DNA from: Chaetoderma sp. LZ-2023a
Lineage: Eukaryota; Mollusca; Caudofoveata; Chaetodermatida; Chaetodermatidae
NCBI GenBank assembly: GCA_034401795.1
Contig: CM067370.1
Coordinates: 104,849,387-104,913,386, forward strand
Direction: 5' to 3'
DNA: 64,000 nt
Every line of letters starts with the position of its first letter. Position 1 is the first letter of the stretch. A program made the position numbers and the translations under genes. Below the pieces are notes generated by a model. That model had not been told where the DNA came from and ran no database searches. It saw only the letters and a program-made list of their open reading frames with translations. This document shows, one piece after another, positions 38,105-48,678 of this stretch.

Positions 38105-38529
38105 CATTCTCTCATTTGCTCACGTGATAAATATGTCCTGCCAGCTTGTGTAGACATGCACTGCATGTCAGTTAAAAGTTTAATTATGAAAAATGTAGAA
38201 AACATGGGCATTGTTGTAGCTAAGGTATTGCTAGTCACAAGAAGACCTAAGTGCCCCAATATGTACAAAGCAACATACGGGTGTCTTAAACGAGGTTGAT
38301 TATGTATAAATCTGCGATATACGATCACTCCTTTCCATTTTGGTTAAGATTGTATTGATATAACATGCGCTTAAGTTTGTGAAAAATTTACCATTGTGAA
38401 AATTGTTTGAGAGCTACATTCAACACCTATTGTAAATGGGCTTCTCACGGGTTAGTGATACCACAATTTTCTTGTACAACACGGCTCAGAATATACCCAA
38501 GACATCGGTCTAGCATAATATAGAGACAA

Positions 38530-38600
38530 ACCTTCTGAATACTGGGTGTCCTACGAAACCATTCTTCAAGACCCCTTTTGAAAATTGGCTCCCGGACTAT
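38530..38600 (-). repeat. Academ-like right terminal inverted repeat region
   Basis: On the minus strand it reads 'tagtccgggagccaa' from the end, then 'cacccagtattcagaaggt', mirroring the left end with few mismatches. Confidence 0.85.
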
Positions 38601-39325
38601 CAGGGGTGTTTACCTGGGTGTTAACCTGAAGCAGTTCATGGGGTGTTTACCTGTGTGTTAACCTGAAGCAGTTCATGGAATGTTAACCTGAAGCCGTTTC
38701 ATGGGGTGTTTACTTGGATGTCAGAAATTAGATGAAAGAAATTGTTTAACTTTAATTTGTTAGACCTAGATAAGAAATTACCTATCTGTAAAATGTATTT
38801 AGGGCATTATATTTCATGCGAATTATTCTGAGGAAATGGGGAATTTTCCATATTAAAGAATATTTTGTCTTTGGCCAACGTCCCTCCGGGTGGTTATAAG
38901 GATTAAGGGTATTTTATAGCTAAGGTTGTGATCAGTCATATTCTATTTTCAACTTTGATCTCAGGAGATCCTGGTAATTGTTTCATTGGGTTTATTCTGC
39001 GAAATGAAAAAATGATTTTTGCATGTGTAGGGTTTAAGGAATTATGTAATCTATTCAGTATTTTGCGTATTCCATTTGTATAGATATTCGTTGTGGAGCA
39101 GTGAACAAATGGTGAGAGAATTCATTCATTAAAATTCTTACTTAAACTTAATTTTTATATTATTACTCCCATCCCCCATCATTCACGCCTATAGTTAATA
39201 CAAATGGGATTCATTAAGAACCGGTGACCTCTAGCAACTGAATTTTCATTCGTCAATCAAATTGTTATTTTCTCCTTTGGAGATGATTGTTAAAGTTTTT
39301 CTATGGTTGAAGTTGCTACGTCACA
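38601..39325 (+). repeat. Left LTR, 3' segment
   Basis: Resumes the LTR at the second TCA and ends GCTACGTCACA. It holds about three 37-bp tandem units against about seven in the right LTR. It also lacks the ~200 bp corresponding to 50702-50904, with a short 'ggatg' microhomology at the junction. Confidence 0.9.
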
Positions 39326-39327
39326 AT

Positions 39328-39345
39328 TGGCGCTGTGAGTAGGAT
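39328..39345 (+). promoter_or_regulatory. Candidate minus-strand primer-binding site
   Basis: 'tggcgctgtgagtagg' begins two bases after the left LTR end. The TGG start and position are those of a tRNA 3'-end-complementary site in Ty3/gypsy elements. Which tRNA is not determined. Confidence 0.7.
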
Positions 39346-39828
39346 GAATTGTTGTTAAAAATTTGTCAGAATAGGGTGAAAAAGTGTTAAAATTTGTCTT
39401 ATTGGATAAATAAGTTTTGGTTAGGATATTTTTTTTAAGTGAAGTGATTATTGGGATTTTCTGTAGGGTTGGAATTTAGTAGGTGACTGTTCACAATTTT
39501 ACAGTTGACATTTTTGTCATTCAGAGAGGTTAAAAAGGCAAACACCACTGATACAGTATCTAGGTATGGCTGTATACAGATGGTGATTGGTGAGCATTGA
39601 ATCCCAGAAGCTGTGTCAAGTTATAAGATAAGTGATAAGATCTAGTTTGTTTAGTAAGTTAATTTTTTATAAATTAATATACTAGGTAGTAACTTCCATA
39701 CAGTGAATTGTCATCATCAATTTCATGCATTTTTTTATTGGAATTAGTTCTTCCTTGTAACCTTGTTAGGATAGAATGAATGTGTAAATAGAAGTACGAT
39801 TCCTGGATTCATAGTGAACGCTGTTCAT

Positions 39829-40515
39829 ATGAATAAATTTGTTTTGAGTGAGGATTCCAGAGGAAATAATTTCAATTATTATCCTCAACCAGATTTTCAT
39901 GTAGATTATGTCATAAGGTGTGGAGCTACGGTTACATCCCTTATAAAATTGACTGTCATTTATTCAATTAAATACCAGCATTGACGATACTATACATCTT
40001 AAGGTGTGTGTAGGAATCAATGATTTGTTGAGCCATAGGTATCACCAAGATGGAGAAGAGATAATTCTATCCACAGTTTCTGCAGTAGAATTGTGCGCTC
40101 GATTAGTAGAATTTAAACAAGAGCTATTAGACCTAATGTGTATTTTGGATTGATTAACATTCCTCCATTTTCCTTTCTGGAACATATTAAATCCCAAGTG
40201 GATAAAGGAAAATTAGAGTAGTCTGTATTTTCAAAATCGGAGTTGTTACAATATCAAGAGGAATTGAATGACAGAGTGACTGAGGTGAATGACTTTATAG
40301 TCTCAGAAAATCTTGCAGAGAATAGGGTGTTTACTGTATTTTGGCATAAAGATATAGTTCATACTCATTATAAGAAGATTTTCGGTGGGAGTTATAAAAG
40401 GGTGGTAACCTCGTATCATTTCTCTAAACTTTACGATGGCCTGCATGCTAAGTCAGAAGTAAAACGGAAATGGTTCAATTCATTAATGCATGTATTTGCT
40501 AGGGAAAGTAGATAA
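39829..40515 (+). pseudogene. SGNH/GDSL-hydrolase-like ORF upstream of gag
   Basis: Starting at ATG 39829, three pieces in shifting frames carry the ordered SGNH blocks. Block I is 'KFVLSEDSRGNNF' (nucleophile Ser in DS; the usual Gly before Asp is Glu) with 'CGATVTSLI' after it. The block III-type 'VCVGINDLL' is at about 40004. An 'INIPPFSFL' strand is at about 40153. The C-terminal catalytic 'YDGLHAKSEVKRKW' (DxxH, block V) is at about 40435. Esterase-type SGNH domains are known in some LINE ORF1 proteins (for example CR1), but I do not know of one described in Ty3/gypsy. It lies between the LTR and gag in the same orientation. Two frame changes and internal stops break it, so activity of this copy is unlikely. 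Confidence 0.65.
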
Positions 40516-40598
40516 GATTCTGTCTCTTGGAAGTATTTACATTATCTTCACTTTTAGAATTTTAGATATTTTCTTAGGATATATCTATAAGTATTGTC

Positions 40599-41658
40599 AT
40601 GGCTGAAGCTAATGAAATATTAAAACTGAAGGAGGAGTTGAGACTTTTGAAAGAGGAAAAGGAGAATATTAGAATTAAAATGGAAAGTGAGAATGTTGAT
40701 CAGCCTCGGATAGTGTATCTAGCCCCTGAGCGAAAGATAGGCAGGTTCAGCAGTGATCAGAAGCAGATGCCGTTAGATGAGTGGATTGCTGATGTAGAGG
40801 CTTACATTGAGTCTCATGCACTGTCTGCGTCTAGTGCATATCATTTTATTAGAGAGCATTTGGTGGGAATGGCCAAGTTAGAGATAGAAGGGCGTGAGAC
40901 GGTGAAGTCGTCAGAGGATATTTTCAAAATTCTGCGGCAAGTTTTTAATGAGCCCGGAAATATCCACCAGAGAAGGCAGGCTTTCTACAGAAGACGACAG
41001 GCTCCGAGAGAAGGTATTCTTGACTTTTCACATGATATGCTGAGGTTGATAAAGGGTATAGAATTATTAGATGAGAAACAGAAGGAGGATCACGATGATA
41101 TATTAAAATCTCAATTTGCCGAGGGTGTGAGTGATAATGGTTTGACGAGAGAATTGCATCGTAGATTGGCAGAAGTTGGTGAGGAAGACTTCTTCGATCT
41201 TCGTGACTGGGCAATTGAGTGGGAGAAAAGAGGACAGCGGTCTGATTATAGAGCAGAAGGAGGTAAAGAGGTGTGTGTTCGAGAGGCTCAAGCTGAGTCC
41301 GGAGGAAAAGAGACTTATAATGTCCTCAGTAAATGCTGAATGGGTAGCCATGAAGAAACAGTTGGAGTCATTGGAGCAATGATTTCAATCCCAAGATCAG
41401 GCTAACAAGAGGTTGAGTTCCCAAATGGAGGCTATACTTCAAGCTGTAAATCATCCAGAACAGCGTTTGAAACATTGGATTACGGATTATAGATGCTTTG
41501 TGTGTGGAAGTGCTGATCATTTGAGAGATCGTTGTCCACATTTTCAAAGAAATAAAGATAATAATCATCGTGGTGAAGGTAGCAATCGTAGATACCCTCC
41601 AAATCAATATAAAGAAAGGTGTGATCCATCCCGATCAGAGGACAATCAGTTAAACTAA
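40599..41658 (+). pseudogene. gag, broken
   Basis: ATG 40599. It begins with a coiled-coil-like charged segment, followed by a retrotransposon gag capsid-type region ('MPLDEWIADVEAYIESH', 'FRE'-type helices, residues 30-220) and a CCHC zinc knuckle 'CFVCGSADHLRDRC' at about 41497-41538. The reading frame changes near 41240-41300 and has an in-frame TGA at 41380-41382. The Gag polyprotein would assemble the particle and bind RNA through the knuckle. The frame ends at TAA 41656-41658, directly before a slippery heptamer. Confidence 0.82.
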
Positions 41659-41664
41659 AAAAAC
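41658..41664 (+). promoter_or_regulatory. Candidate -1 frameshift heptamer A AAA AAC
   Basis: The heptamer is in the correct phase relative to the gag frame, and a -1 shift there enters the frame of the protease. In this copy a TAA codon in the gag frame lies immediately 5' of it (41656-41658), which would prevent ribosomes from reaching the site in phase. Either the stop is a mutation or the heptamer is fortuitous. Confidence 0.35.
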
Positions 41665-42194
41665 CCATTGTTGCGAGTCAAACAGTGGGTGATGATAAAT
41701 ATATGCCAACTAAAATTAGGGATAATGCTATTGGACAGTGTCCTGAAGGGATTATTTATATTGAAGGGGTACCGTTACCATGCCTCTTAGACAGTGGTGC
41801 GGAAATCTCCACTGTCACGGAGTCATTTTACAATCAATATCTTAAAAGTAAAGAGGTGGTACTCACTGATGTATCTGATTTAATTACGGTTTCTGTAGCC
41901 AAAGGAATGGAACTTCCCTTTCTAGGATATTTTGAAACTGATATCAAGCTTTCAAGTATAATTTTGAGCAAAATGGGTTTTTCTAAGGTTAAAGATCCTA
42001 TTGGGGAGCATATCTCCAAAAGGAAGCAACGATTACCTGGAGTTTTGGGAAGTAATATCCTACGGTTTTTTCATCAGGTCATGTTGGACAATCCTGGTCA
42101 AATTCAAAATTTAGTCCAGGTTCAGGAACATAAATCCTGGTTACAGGTACTGTCTTTGTTCAGAGTTACCCAGAGTGACTCCCGGGATAAATGA
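41664..42194 (+). pseudogene. pol: aspartic protease
   Basis: Frame open from at least 41664. The retropepsin motif 'CLLDSGAEISTVT' is at about 41783-41822 and a C-terminal 'LPGVLGSNILRFF' flap/ILG-like block at about 42035-42070. It overlaps the next frame at 42175-42194, where one frameshift separates protease from reverse transcriptase. It would process the Gag-Pol polyprotein. Confidence 0.8.
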
Positions 42195-44643
42195 TTTAAA
42201 AGTTGGTGTTGTTCGCGTAGCCGGAAGATATCCTATTTGTGTTCCAGCAGGGACTTCCCGGATTATTTCAGGTTCAGCTATGAAATGTCCTAAGGTTGCT
42301 TGTTATCATGCCTTGGTGGAATATTCTAGTGTATTAAGTCATCTTCCAAATGGAGTTTTAGTTAGTCCTGGTTTGGTTCAAGTGACGAATGGTTATGCAC
42401 CCATTAGAGTAGCGAATTTTTCCGATGACGATATATACTTACATCGGGGACAAAGAATTGGTTTATGGAGAAGAAATATCCTTGTGCAAGAAAATAACAG
42501 TAATGTCAAGTCACAGTCAGATGTAGTTGTTCCTACTGAATCAGACATTGATAATCTTATTTCCCAGTTACATGTAGGGGAAAATCTTACTGCAGGTCAG
42601 AGGGAACAATTACGAGTAGTGTTAAGGAAGTTTTATTATGTTTTCAGTAAAGGGGATCATGATTTAGGATACTGTGATATAATCAAACATTCCATTACCG
42701 TGACAGATTCAAAACCCATCCGACTTCCTCACCGACAAATTCCTCCTAATCAATTGGAACAAGTACAAGAATATGTAAACACCCAGTTGAAAGCGGGAAT
42801 TATTAGACCTAGTAAGTCTCCCTATGCATCTGCAGTAGTTTTGGTGAAGAAACCTGATGGTACACTCAGAATTTGCGGAGATTTTTGCCTCCTGAATTCT
42901 AAAACCGTTAAAGACGCCCATCCCTTACCAAGGGTTGAGGAGGCTTTTGATGCCCTAAAGGGATCAAAATACTTCTCAACCATTGATTTGGTGCATGGAT
43001 TTCTTCAATGTGCCATAGAAGAGGAAGCTATCCCGAAAACGGCTTTCTGTGTGGGATTCTCCGGTTTATATAAGTATACCAGAATGCCTATGGGCCTATG
43101 CAATTCCCCTGCGACGTTTTCCCGGATGATGCAGGCTTGTTTAGGGGACCAAAATTTGCTGTCGTTGATTGTTTATCTAGATGATATTCTGGTATTTGGA
43201 AGCTCATTTGAGGAAATGGTAGAAAGGTTAAGTCTGGTATTTGCACGGTTGGAAGGATTTGGCCTCAAAATGAAACCTAAGAAATGTTTTCTATTTCAGG
43301 AAAGGGTAAAATACTTAGGTCATGTTATTTCGAGTGCTGGGATAACTACAGATCCTGATAAAATCTCTTGTATAAAGGATTGGCAAACTCCTAAATCGGA
43401 AATGGAATTAAGATCTTTTGTTGGTTTAGCTTCATATTTCCGTCGGTTTTTGCAGGGATTCGCCCAAGTTGCCAAACCTTTGAATATGTTATTAGGAAGT
43501 TGTAAGAAAAATAAGAAACAGCGGTCTGATGAAAAATCCTTTAAAGAAAAGTGGAAGGCTGAATGTGATAAAGCATTTGCGGATATAAAGGAAATGTTAA
43601 CATCCGATCCTTTATTATGTTATCCTGATTTTTCCTTACCATTTATTGTGGAAACGGATGCAAGTTTCAAAGGATTGGGGGCTGTTCTTTCACAAAAACA
43701 GAATGGGCAAACTGTTGTAATTGCATATGCTAGACGAGGAATAAAACCTTCAGAACGGAACGATGCTAACTATAGTTCAATGAAAATAGAACTTTCAGCT
43801 TTGAAATGGGCCGTGACAGAAAAATTTAGGGATTATTTGATCGGATCAAAATTTACAATTTTTACTTATAATAATCCTTTGGCATATATCAAGACGGCTA
43901 AATTGGGTGTGACAGAGATGATGTGGGTAGCGCAATTAGCCCAGTTTGAGTATGAAATTGTGTATAGTTCAGGCAAAGCCAACGCAAATGCTGATGCATT
44001 AAGACGAATTCCTAATTATCATCGTATAGCCATGCTGAATGAGGAAATGATTACTATTCCAACTTCTATACCATGTAAATTGAGGGAGGTTTTGGTGGAT
44101 TGTCAGGCTGGGGCTGATTTTTCAAATAAATTGCATGTATCTATAAATGAGATTGCTACAGTTCCAAGCACCTTGCCCAGATATGATAATTCGGATTATG
44201 TAAAATTCCAGCAATTAGATCCTGATATTTCTACGTTAATTCATTTTCGGAAATATTCTCAGAAACCAACCAAGAATATGTTAAATCACGAATCTAGAAA
44301 TGTTAAGAAGTTGGTACAGCAATGGGATCGAATTCAAAGTGTTTCTGGAGTATTGTATCGAATCATTTGGGTACATGGAGTACAGATAAGACAAATACTA
44401 CTTCCCACCTTTCTCAGAAAAAAAGTATTAAAAGGTTGTCATGAGGAATTGGGTCATCAAGGAAAAGAACGTACTTGGTTGTTATTAAGATCTCGTTGTT
44501 ATTGGCCTGGTGTGTACCTTGAAGCAGAGCGCCATTGCCATGATTGTCAAAGATGTTTTATTGCGAAAGCCAGTCCTCAGGTTAAGACATCTATGAAACA
44601 TGTTTTTGCAGAAAACCCTTTGGAAATTTTAGCTATTCACTAA
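42175..44643 (+). pseudogene. pol: reverse transcriptase, RNase H and integrase zinc finger
   Basis: 822-codon open stretch. Reverse transcriptase blocks: 'KKPDGTLRICGDFCLLN', 'YFSTIDLVHGFLQ', 'MPMGLCNSPATFSRMM' and the active site 'VYLDDILVFG' at about 43171. The Ty3-type RNase H has 'VETDASFKGLGAVL' and 'SSMKIELSALKWA', but the third acidic position, normally Asp in the 'TDNNPL' block, is Tyr (43867-43869). The HHCC integrase finger 'HEELGHQGKERTW' ... 'CHDCQRCF' is at 44440-44560. It ends at a small indel before the integrase core. Lineage: Ty3/gypsy by domain order (RNase H before integrase). A GTG at 42175 is not a true start; the frame continues the polyprotein. Confidence 0.9.
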
Positions 44644-44644
44644 G

Positions 44645-45800
44645 ATGGAGAAGGCCAGTGATGGGAAAGAGGATGTTCTGGTAATGACAGATGTCTTTAC
44701 CAAGTTCGTACAGTGTATTCCCACAAAGGATCAAAAAGCTAAGACAGTAGCAGAAGCTTTAGTTTCCAATTGGTTTGTTAAGTATGGTATTCCTTTATCT
44801 ATCCATAGCGATCAAGGAAGGGATTTTGAGTCTAAGATTATAGCCGAATTATGTAATTTGTACAATATTAAGAAGACTAGAACTACACCATATAGACCCC
44901 AGGGTAATGGTAAAAAAAGAGACGTTTAATCGTACCTTTCATGATCTACTTCATGTTTTGTCTCCAGAACGGAAAGTTAGATGGCCAAAATATCTACAGG
45001 AGTTAATTCTTGCTTATAATGTTACTCCTCATGCTTCTACAGGATATTCACCTTTCTTCTTGTTATTTGGTCGAGAACCTCATTTACCTGTTGATGACAT
45101 TTTGGTTCCACAGGTCACCTCAGTTCCTTCGGATATTGACGATTGGGTAAGGGATCATAGAGAGCGGTTATACGAGACTCTTCTATTGGTACGGGCAAAG
45201 TCTAGAAAGAAGGCAGATGAGAGAGCCATACGACATAATCAGTTCGTCCGAGAGTGTGTTCTTACTCCAGGAACAAAGGTTTTCATCAAAAATAGAGGTG
45301 TCAGAGGTAGAAGTAAGATTCAAGATCATTGGAAGTCTGAACCATTTGAAGTGTTGCGTAGAATTGATCCTAATGGTCCAATTTATGAGATTAGGTCTTT
45401 GTGGCATCCTATTCAGAAATGTCTTCATATAAAGGAGTTACTTGATTCAAAAGAATTTGTAGAATTAACCGATCATGAGGTTGCAGATGAGATATCAATA
45501 GTGTCTTTGCAGAAGGAGAGTGAGACTGAAGGGGAAGATGATGATTCGGAGTTCTGGAATGTGAATCAGGTGGTTGATGAGTTAAATCGTGTAGTGCCAG
45601 ATTCTAGAGTGAATTCAAGACTACCTGAAATGGAAGATTCAGTTTCGAGTGGGACAGAGATGCCAACCTCTGTGAGCTCAGAAGTTTCGGAAGAGGTAGA
45701 CTCGAGTGTAGCTCCTCGTCGGTCCACTAGAAGCACAGCAGGTCAACACAGTAATCCGTATAATTTACCACAATCTGCTGCAATAAGTCCTAGGATGATG
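44645..45800 (+). pseudogene. pol: integrase core and C-terminal tail
   Basis: DDE residues: Asp in 'VMTDVFTKF' (44690), Asp in 'IHSDQGRDFE' (44810), and Glu directly after a 7-A run (44912-44918) whose length shifts the frame from 44645-44929 into 44907 onward. The C-terminal part continues open: 'YSPFFLLFGREPHLPVDD', the SH3-like 'VFIKNRGVRGRSKIQDHW' and an acidic Ser-rich linker. It then has 'RRSTRSTAGQHSNPYNLP', which is similar to the usual end of Ty3/gypsy Pol proteins. The frame does not stop there but runs into a protein kinase. Integrase inserts the cDNA; this copy is frameshifted. Confidence 0.88.
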
Positions 45801-47057
45801 GAAGCTGTAAGAATTAAGAAAAAGGCAAGCCAAGTTTCTCCATTAAAGATCGGAGAGGTATTATGTGATGTGAAAAAGAAGCAATGGATTATTGGTAATC
45901 AAATTGGTACGGGAGCTTTTGGTGTGGTGTATTTAGCCTCGGATGAGATTGCTAAGCCGGTGGTTAATACAACCTCATATGTAATCAAAGTTGGTTCTAT
46001 GGATGAAAGTCCCTTATTCTGTGAACAAAATGCATATCATCGGTTGTCCCATTCATCAGCAATCGACAAATGGATTGAGACTCATAAGATGAAGTATTTG
46101 GGTGTACCAGAAATTCTTTCTACAGGTATTCATTTTAAGGGTGACGTAAGATTTCGGTTTCTGGTAATGCCACGTTTAAGTACTGATTTCCAAAAGATTC
46201 TGGAATCAACGAAGAAATGTTTACCAGAAAAGGTAGTTTTAACACTTGGTATTCGATTGTTAGACACCTTAGAGTATCTACATACTAATGGAATTGTCCA
46301 TGGTGACATCAAAGCATCAAACATCATGCTAGGATTCCTTAATGGTGAACTCCGAGAACATGAAGTATATCTGGTAGATTATGGTTGTGCACATCCGTTC
46401 ATTAAGGATGGTTATCATGTGGTGTATAAGAAGGATTCAAAAGAAACTCAGGGTGGAACTCTTAAATTTTCTAGCTGTGATGCTGATCAGGGTGTCATTC
46501 CATCTCGTAGTGGGGATTTGGAAAATTTAGGGTACTGTTTGCTTCAGTGGACTTGTGGTCACCTTCCTTGGGAAGATAATCTTAAGGATAAAGATTATGT
46601 CAGGAAGTCCAAATTAGAATTTCGTGCATCGGTTCCATCATCATTGACAGCTGGTTTTCCCAAAGGTAATTCCCCTTTGTATTTATGAAAGTTCTTGTCA
46701 CATGTACATCAATTGGAATATTCAGAACAACCAGATTATAAGAAGTGTCGTCATTTCTTTAGAGAAGCTCTGTTCCAATTAGGTCATAAGAATGAATGGA
46801 TTTTGGAATGGGGTTCAGCCATCCAATCTCTAAAGAGGCATTTTGAAGTCGCAGTCTATGAAAAGTATCAGATTTCGGAAATAGTGTCTATCCCAGTTAT
46901 TTCAAAGATGGACCAAGGGTGCAATACTAACATTAGTATTGCTCCATGTGGTCTGGTTCCCACAGAAACAATGGATTTGAATTCACATGTGAACAAAAAG
47001 TGTCAGCATGTTGACAGTGACTGGTGCCAAGTCGCACCAGGTGTTTATAACATCTAA
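45801..47057 (+). pseudogene. VRK-type Ser/Thr protein kinase domain fused in frame to integrase
   Basis: In the same frame as integrase. Order: lead 'KIGEVLCDVKKKQW' (45845), Gly-rich loop 'IGTGAFGVVYLA' (45905), ATP Lys in 'YVIKVGS' (45987-45989), an alpha-C Glu in 'FCEQNAYHRL', the VRK insert-like 'WIETHKMKYLGVPEI', and the catalytic loop 'HGDIKASNIML' (Asp 46305-46307). Next come the metal-binding 'VDYGCA' (Asp 46377-46379; VRKs have DYG instead of DFG), 'PSRSGDLENLGYCLLQW' and 'GHLPWEDNLKD'. A TGA at 46686-46688 interrupts the C-lobe. The same frame then goes on with 'KFLSHVHQLEYSEQPDY' and an ~80-residue tail to 47057. All core catalytic residues are present. VRK kinases phosphorylate chromatin and nuclear-envelope factors such as BAF in animals. 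Lack of introns and position before the right LTR indicate capture of a host cDNA. It could alter nuclear entry or integration, but that is inference. Confidence 0.9.
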
Positions 47058-48241
47058 TAACCAGGAGTTAGTGTACAGTTAGTGATCGAATTATATGGGT
47101 GGAATCTCGTTCCTCTTAAGATTGATTTTATCTAGGATACGGGCAGGTGAATTACTCGCATGCACGATTTTTTCGGGTGTATTCTGGGTATTGTCGGAAT
47201 TAGGTCGTTTCGAGTGGAAGCTTATATATATATATTCAGATTACTAGATTATGTAAAGTGTGATGTGAATAAAAGTATACTTTATTGGGAGACTTCTATC
47301 TTATCATATATGGGCTGGTGAATTACTCGCTTGCACGATGCTTGGGTGGTATCCTGGCATCGGGTGTATATGGTCAGTGGGATAATTCTGATTTAAGTAT
47401 GTGGATGTCCGCTCCAGTCTTGTATTTTATAATAATATAATGTACATAATATTTGATTATAATTATACTTAGATATCCATCGTAATGGAAATCTTTCAAT
47501 AGAATAAATGTTTATTCTGAGCGGTTCTGATATTTTTATATTATTATTTTATTGAATCCTTTGCGAGATACTAAGGAATCCCAGGTCACTGATAAGTTAT
47601 ATAAGGTTGATGATTATTAAATATCATCATTATTATATTTATTTTATACGAGCTCTACTGAAAGGTAGTGAAATTCATAGTAGTGGTTTTGTGAGGTAGG
47701 TGGAAAGGTGTGTATCGATCCATCTTTGATGGGCGGCCGATGTTGAATAATATATAATTCCCTGAACTTTTAGTCATGGTCTCCCTGAACTAGATAGGTA
47801 CTTCTAGTTATAGGTCCTCTGAACTAATAGTTATAATTATGATTCTTTCGGAAAATATTTCAATTCATGTGTGAGACGTCTTCATGTTATTTCTGTTTTA
47901 ATGGTGGGGCACCCTCATAGTAACATCTTTAGAAGGAAACCATATTAAGCCCTCTACAGTGTGAAGTGTTGGTGGTGTGGCCCACAGTAGTACTTGTGAT
48001 GGGAAACCATAATAGGTCCATACAGTGTGAAGTTATATGGCTGGATAGGATGGTGACCGGAAAGGGGCCTCCTATCGCAGTCTGGTGCATGTTTGTCTTG
48101 TTTATAGAATCTCACATGTGTGGAAGGGCACCTAGCCTGGCTGCATTCTTATATCATATTATGAATTTGTCTGCGGATTTCAGTAGTGAAGGTTGTGGGT
48201 ATGGTTATTGTCGGGATGACAATAAAATCGGTTGGGACGAT
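47058..48241 (+). other. 3' untranslated internal region of the Ty3 element
   Basis: AT-rich, no conserved frame. Two segments, 47145-47230 and 47310-47400, share 'ggtgaattactcgc' and 'tgcacgat' boxes. The base just before the right LTR is only mildly purine-rich ('ggttgggacga'), so the polypurine tract is uncertain. Confidence 0.55.
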
Positions 48242-48589
48242 TGTGACAGAGTGATTTGCTGTGTCAAAATCACTTGTCTCAGTCAGGTTGTGTTTTGGGA
48301 TATGGTTAGGTTTGTCTATAAATTTCTTTTATATGTTAGGGCCGGATAACTTTAAGGGTAACTTTAATTTGGCACGTAGGCAGATGAAATGTATTTCGCG
48401 CTGTTTTTGCACGCGAAACTCAGGTTCGCTTCTGATTGGCCGGACCGCTAGAAAGTTGGGTGTTTGGTTAAAGGATGGTTTAAGATAGCCATTCACATAC
48501 TGACAAGTCAACTTGGAAGGAATGATTCCGTGAATCTAAGTGTGGAATCCTGTTGGTAGATTTGGCCTGTAGTTGGGTAAGTTATGCTC

Positions 48590-48590
<1 letters not shown>

Positions 48591-48674
<84 letters not shown>
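48591..48674. repeat. (TA)n microsatellite in the right LTR
   Basis: About 42 TA units inside a segment absent from the left LTR. Confidence 0.97.

Positions 48675-48678
<4 letters not shown>

Larger units (their letters stand above)
32435..38600 (+). mobile_element. Academ-like DNA transposon nested in the left LTR
   Basis: Ends are TAGTCCAGGAGCTAAAG at the left and its imperfect inverse CTTTTGAAAATTGGCTCCCG...GGACTA class at the right (38600), flanked by TCA on both sides. The uninterrupted right LTR reads through TGATCAGGGG with a single TCA, so the ends and a 3-bp duplication are directly visible. A second, subterminal inverted pair lies at 32476-32494 ('cacccagtattcggaaggt') and 38530-38548. 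The one long coding region (33240-38104) fuses a DDE-type transposase, a FEN1/XPG-like nuclease and a cysteine-rich CXC domain. That combination, with 3-4-bp duplications, is what is described for the Academ superfamily (established knowledge; the assignment is mine). Confidence 0.82.

Noticed and set aside
45801..47057. The kinase could be of viral origin, because the family is named after a poxvirus kinase
   Set aside because: The motifs and inserts ('MKYLGVPEI', 'CGHLPWEDNLKD') resemble cellular VRK1/VRK2. A host cDNA source is the simpler reading. Only a tree can settle it.
45801..47057. The kinase could be a host gene that happens to lie beside the element
   Set aside because: It is intronless, in the same frame as integrase without a stop between them, and lies inside the LTR pair.
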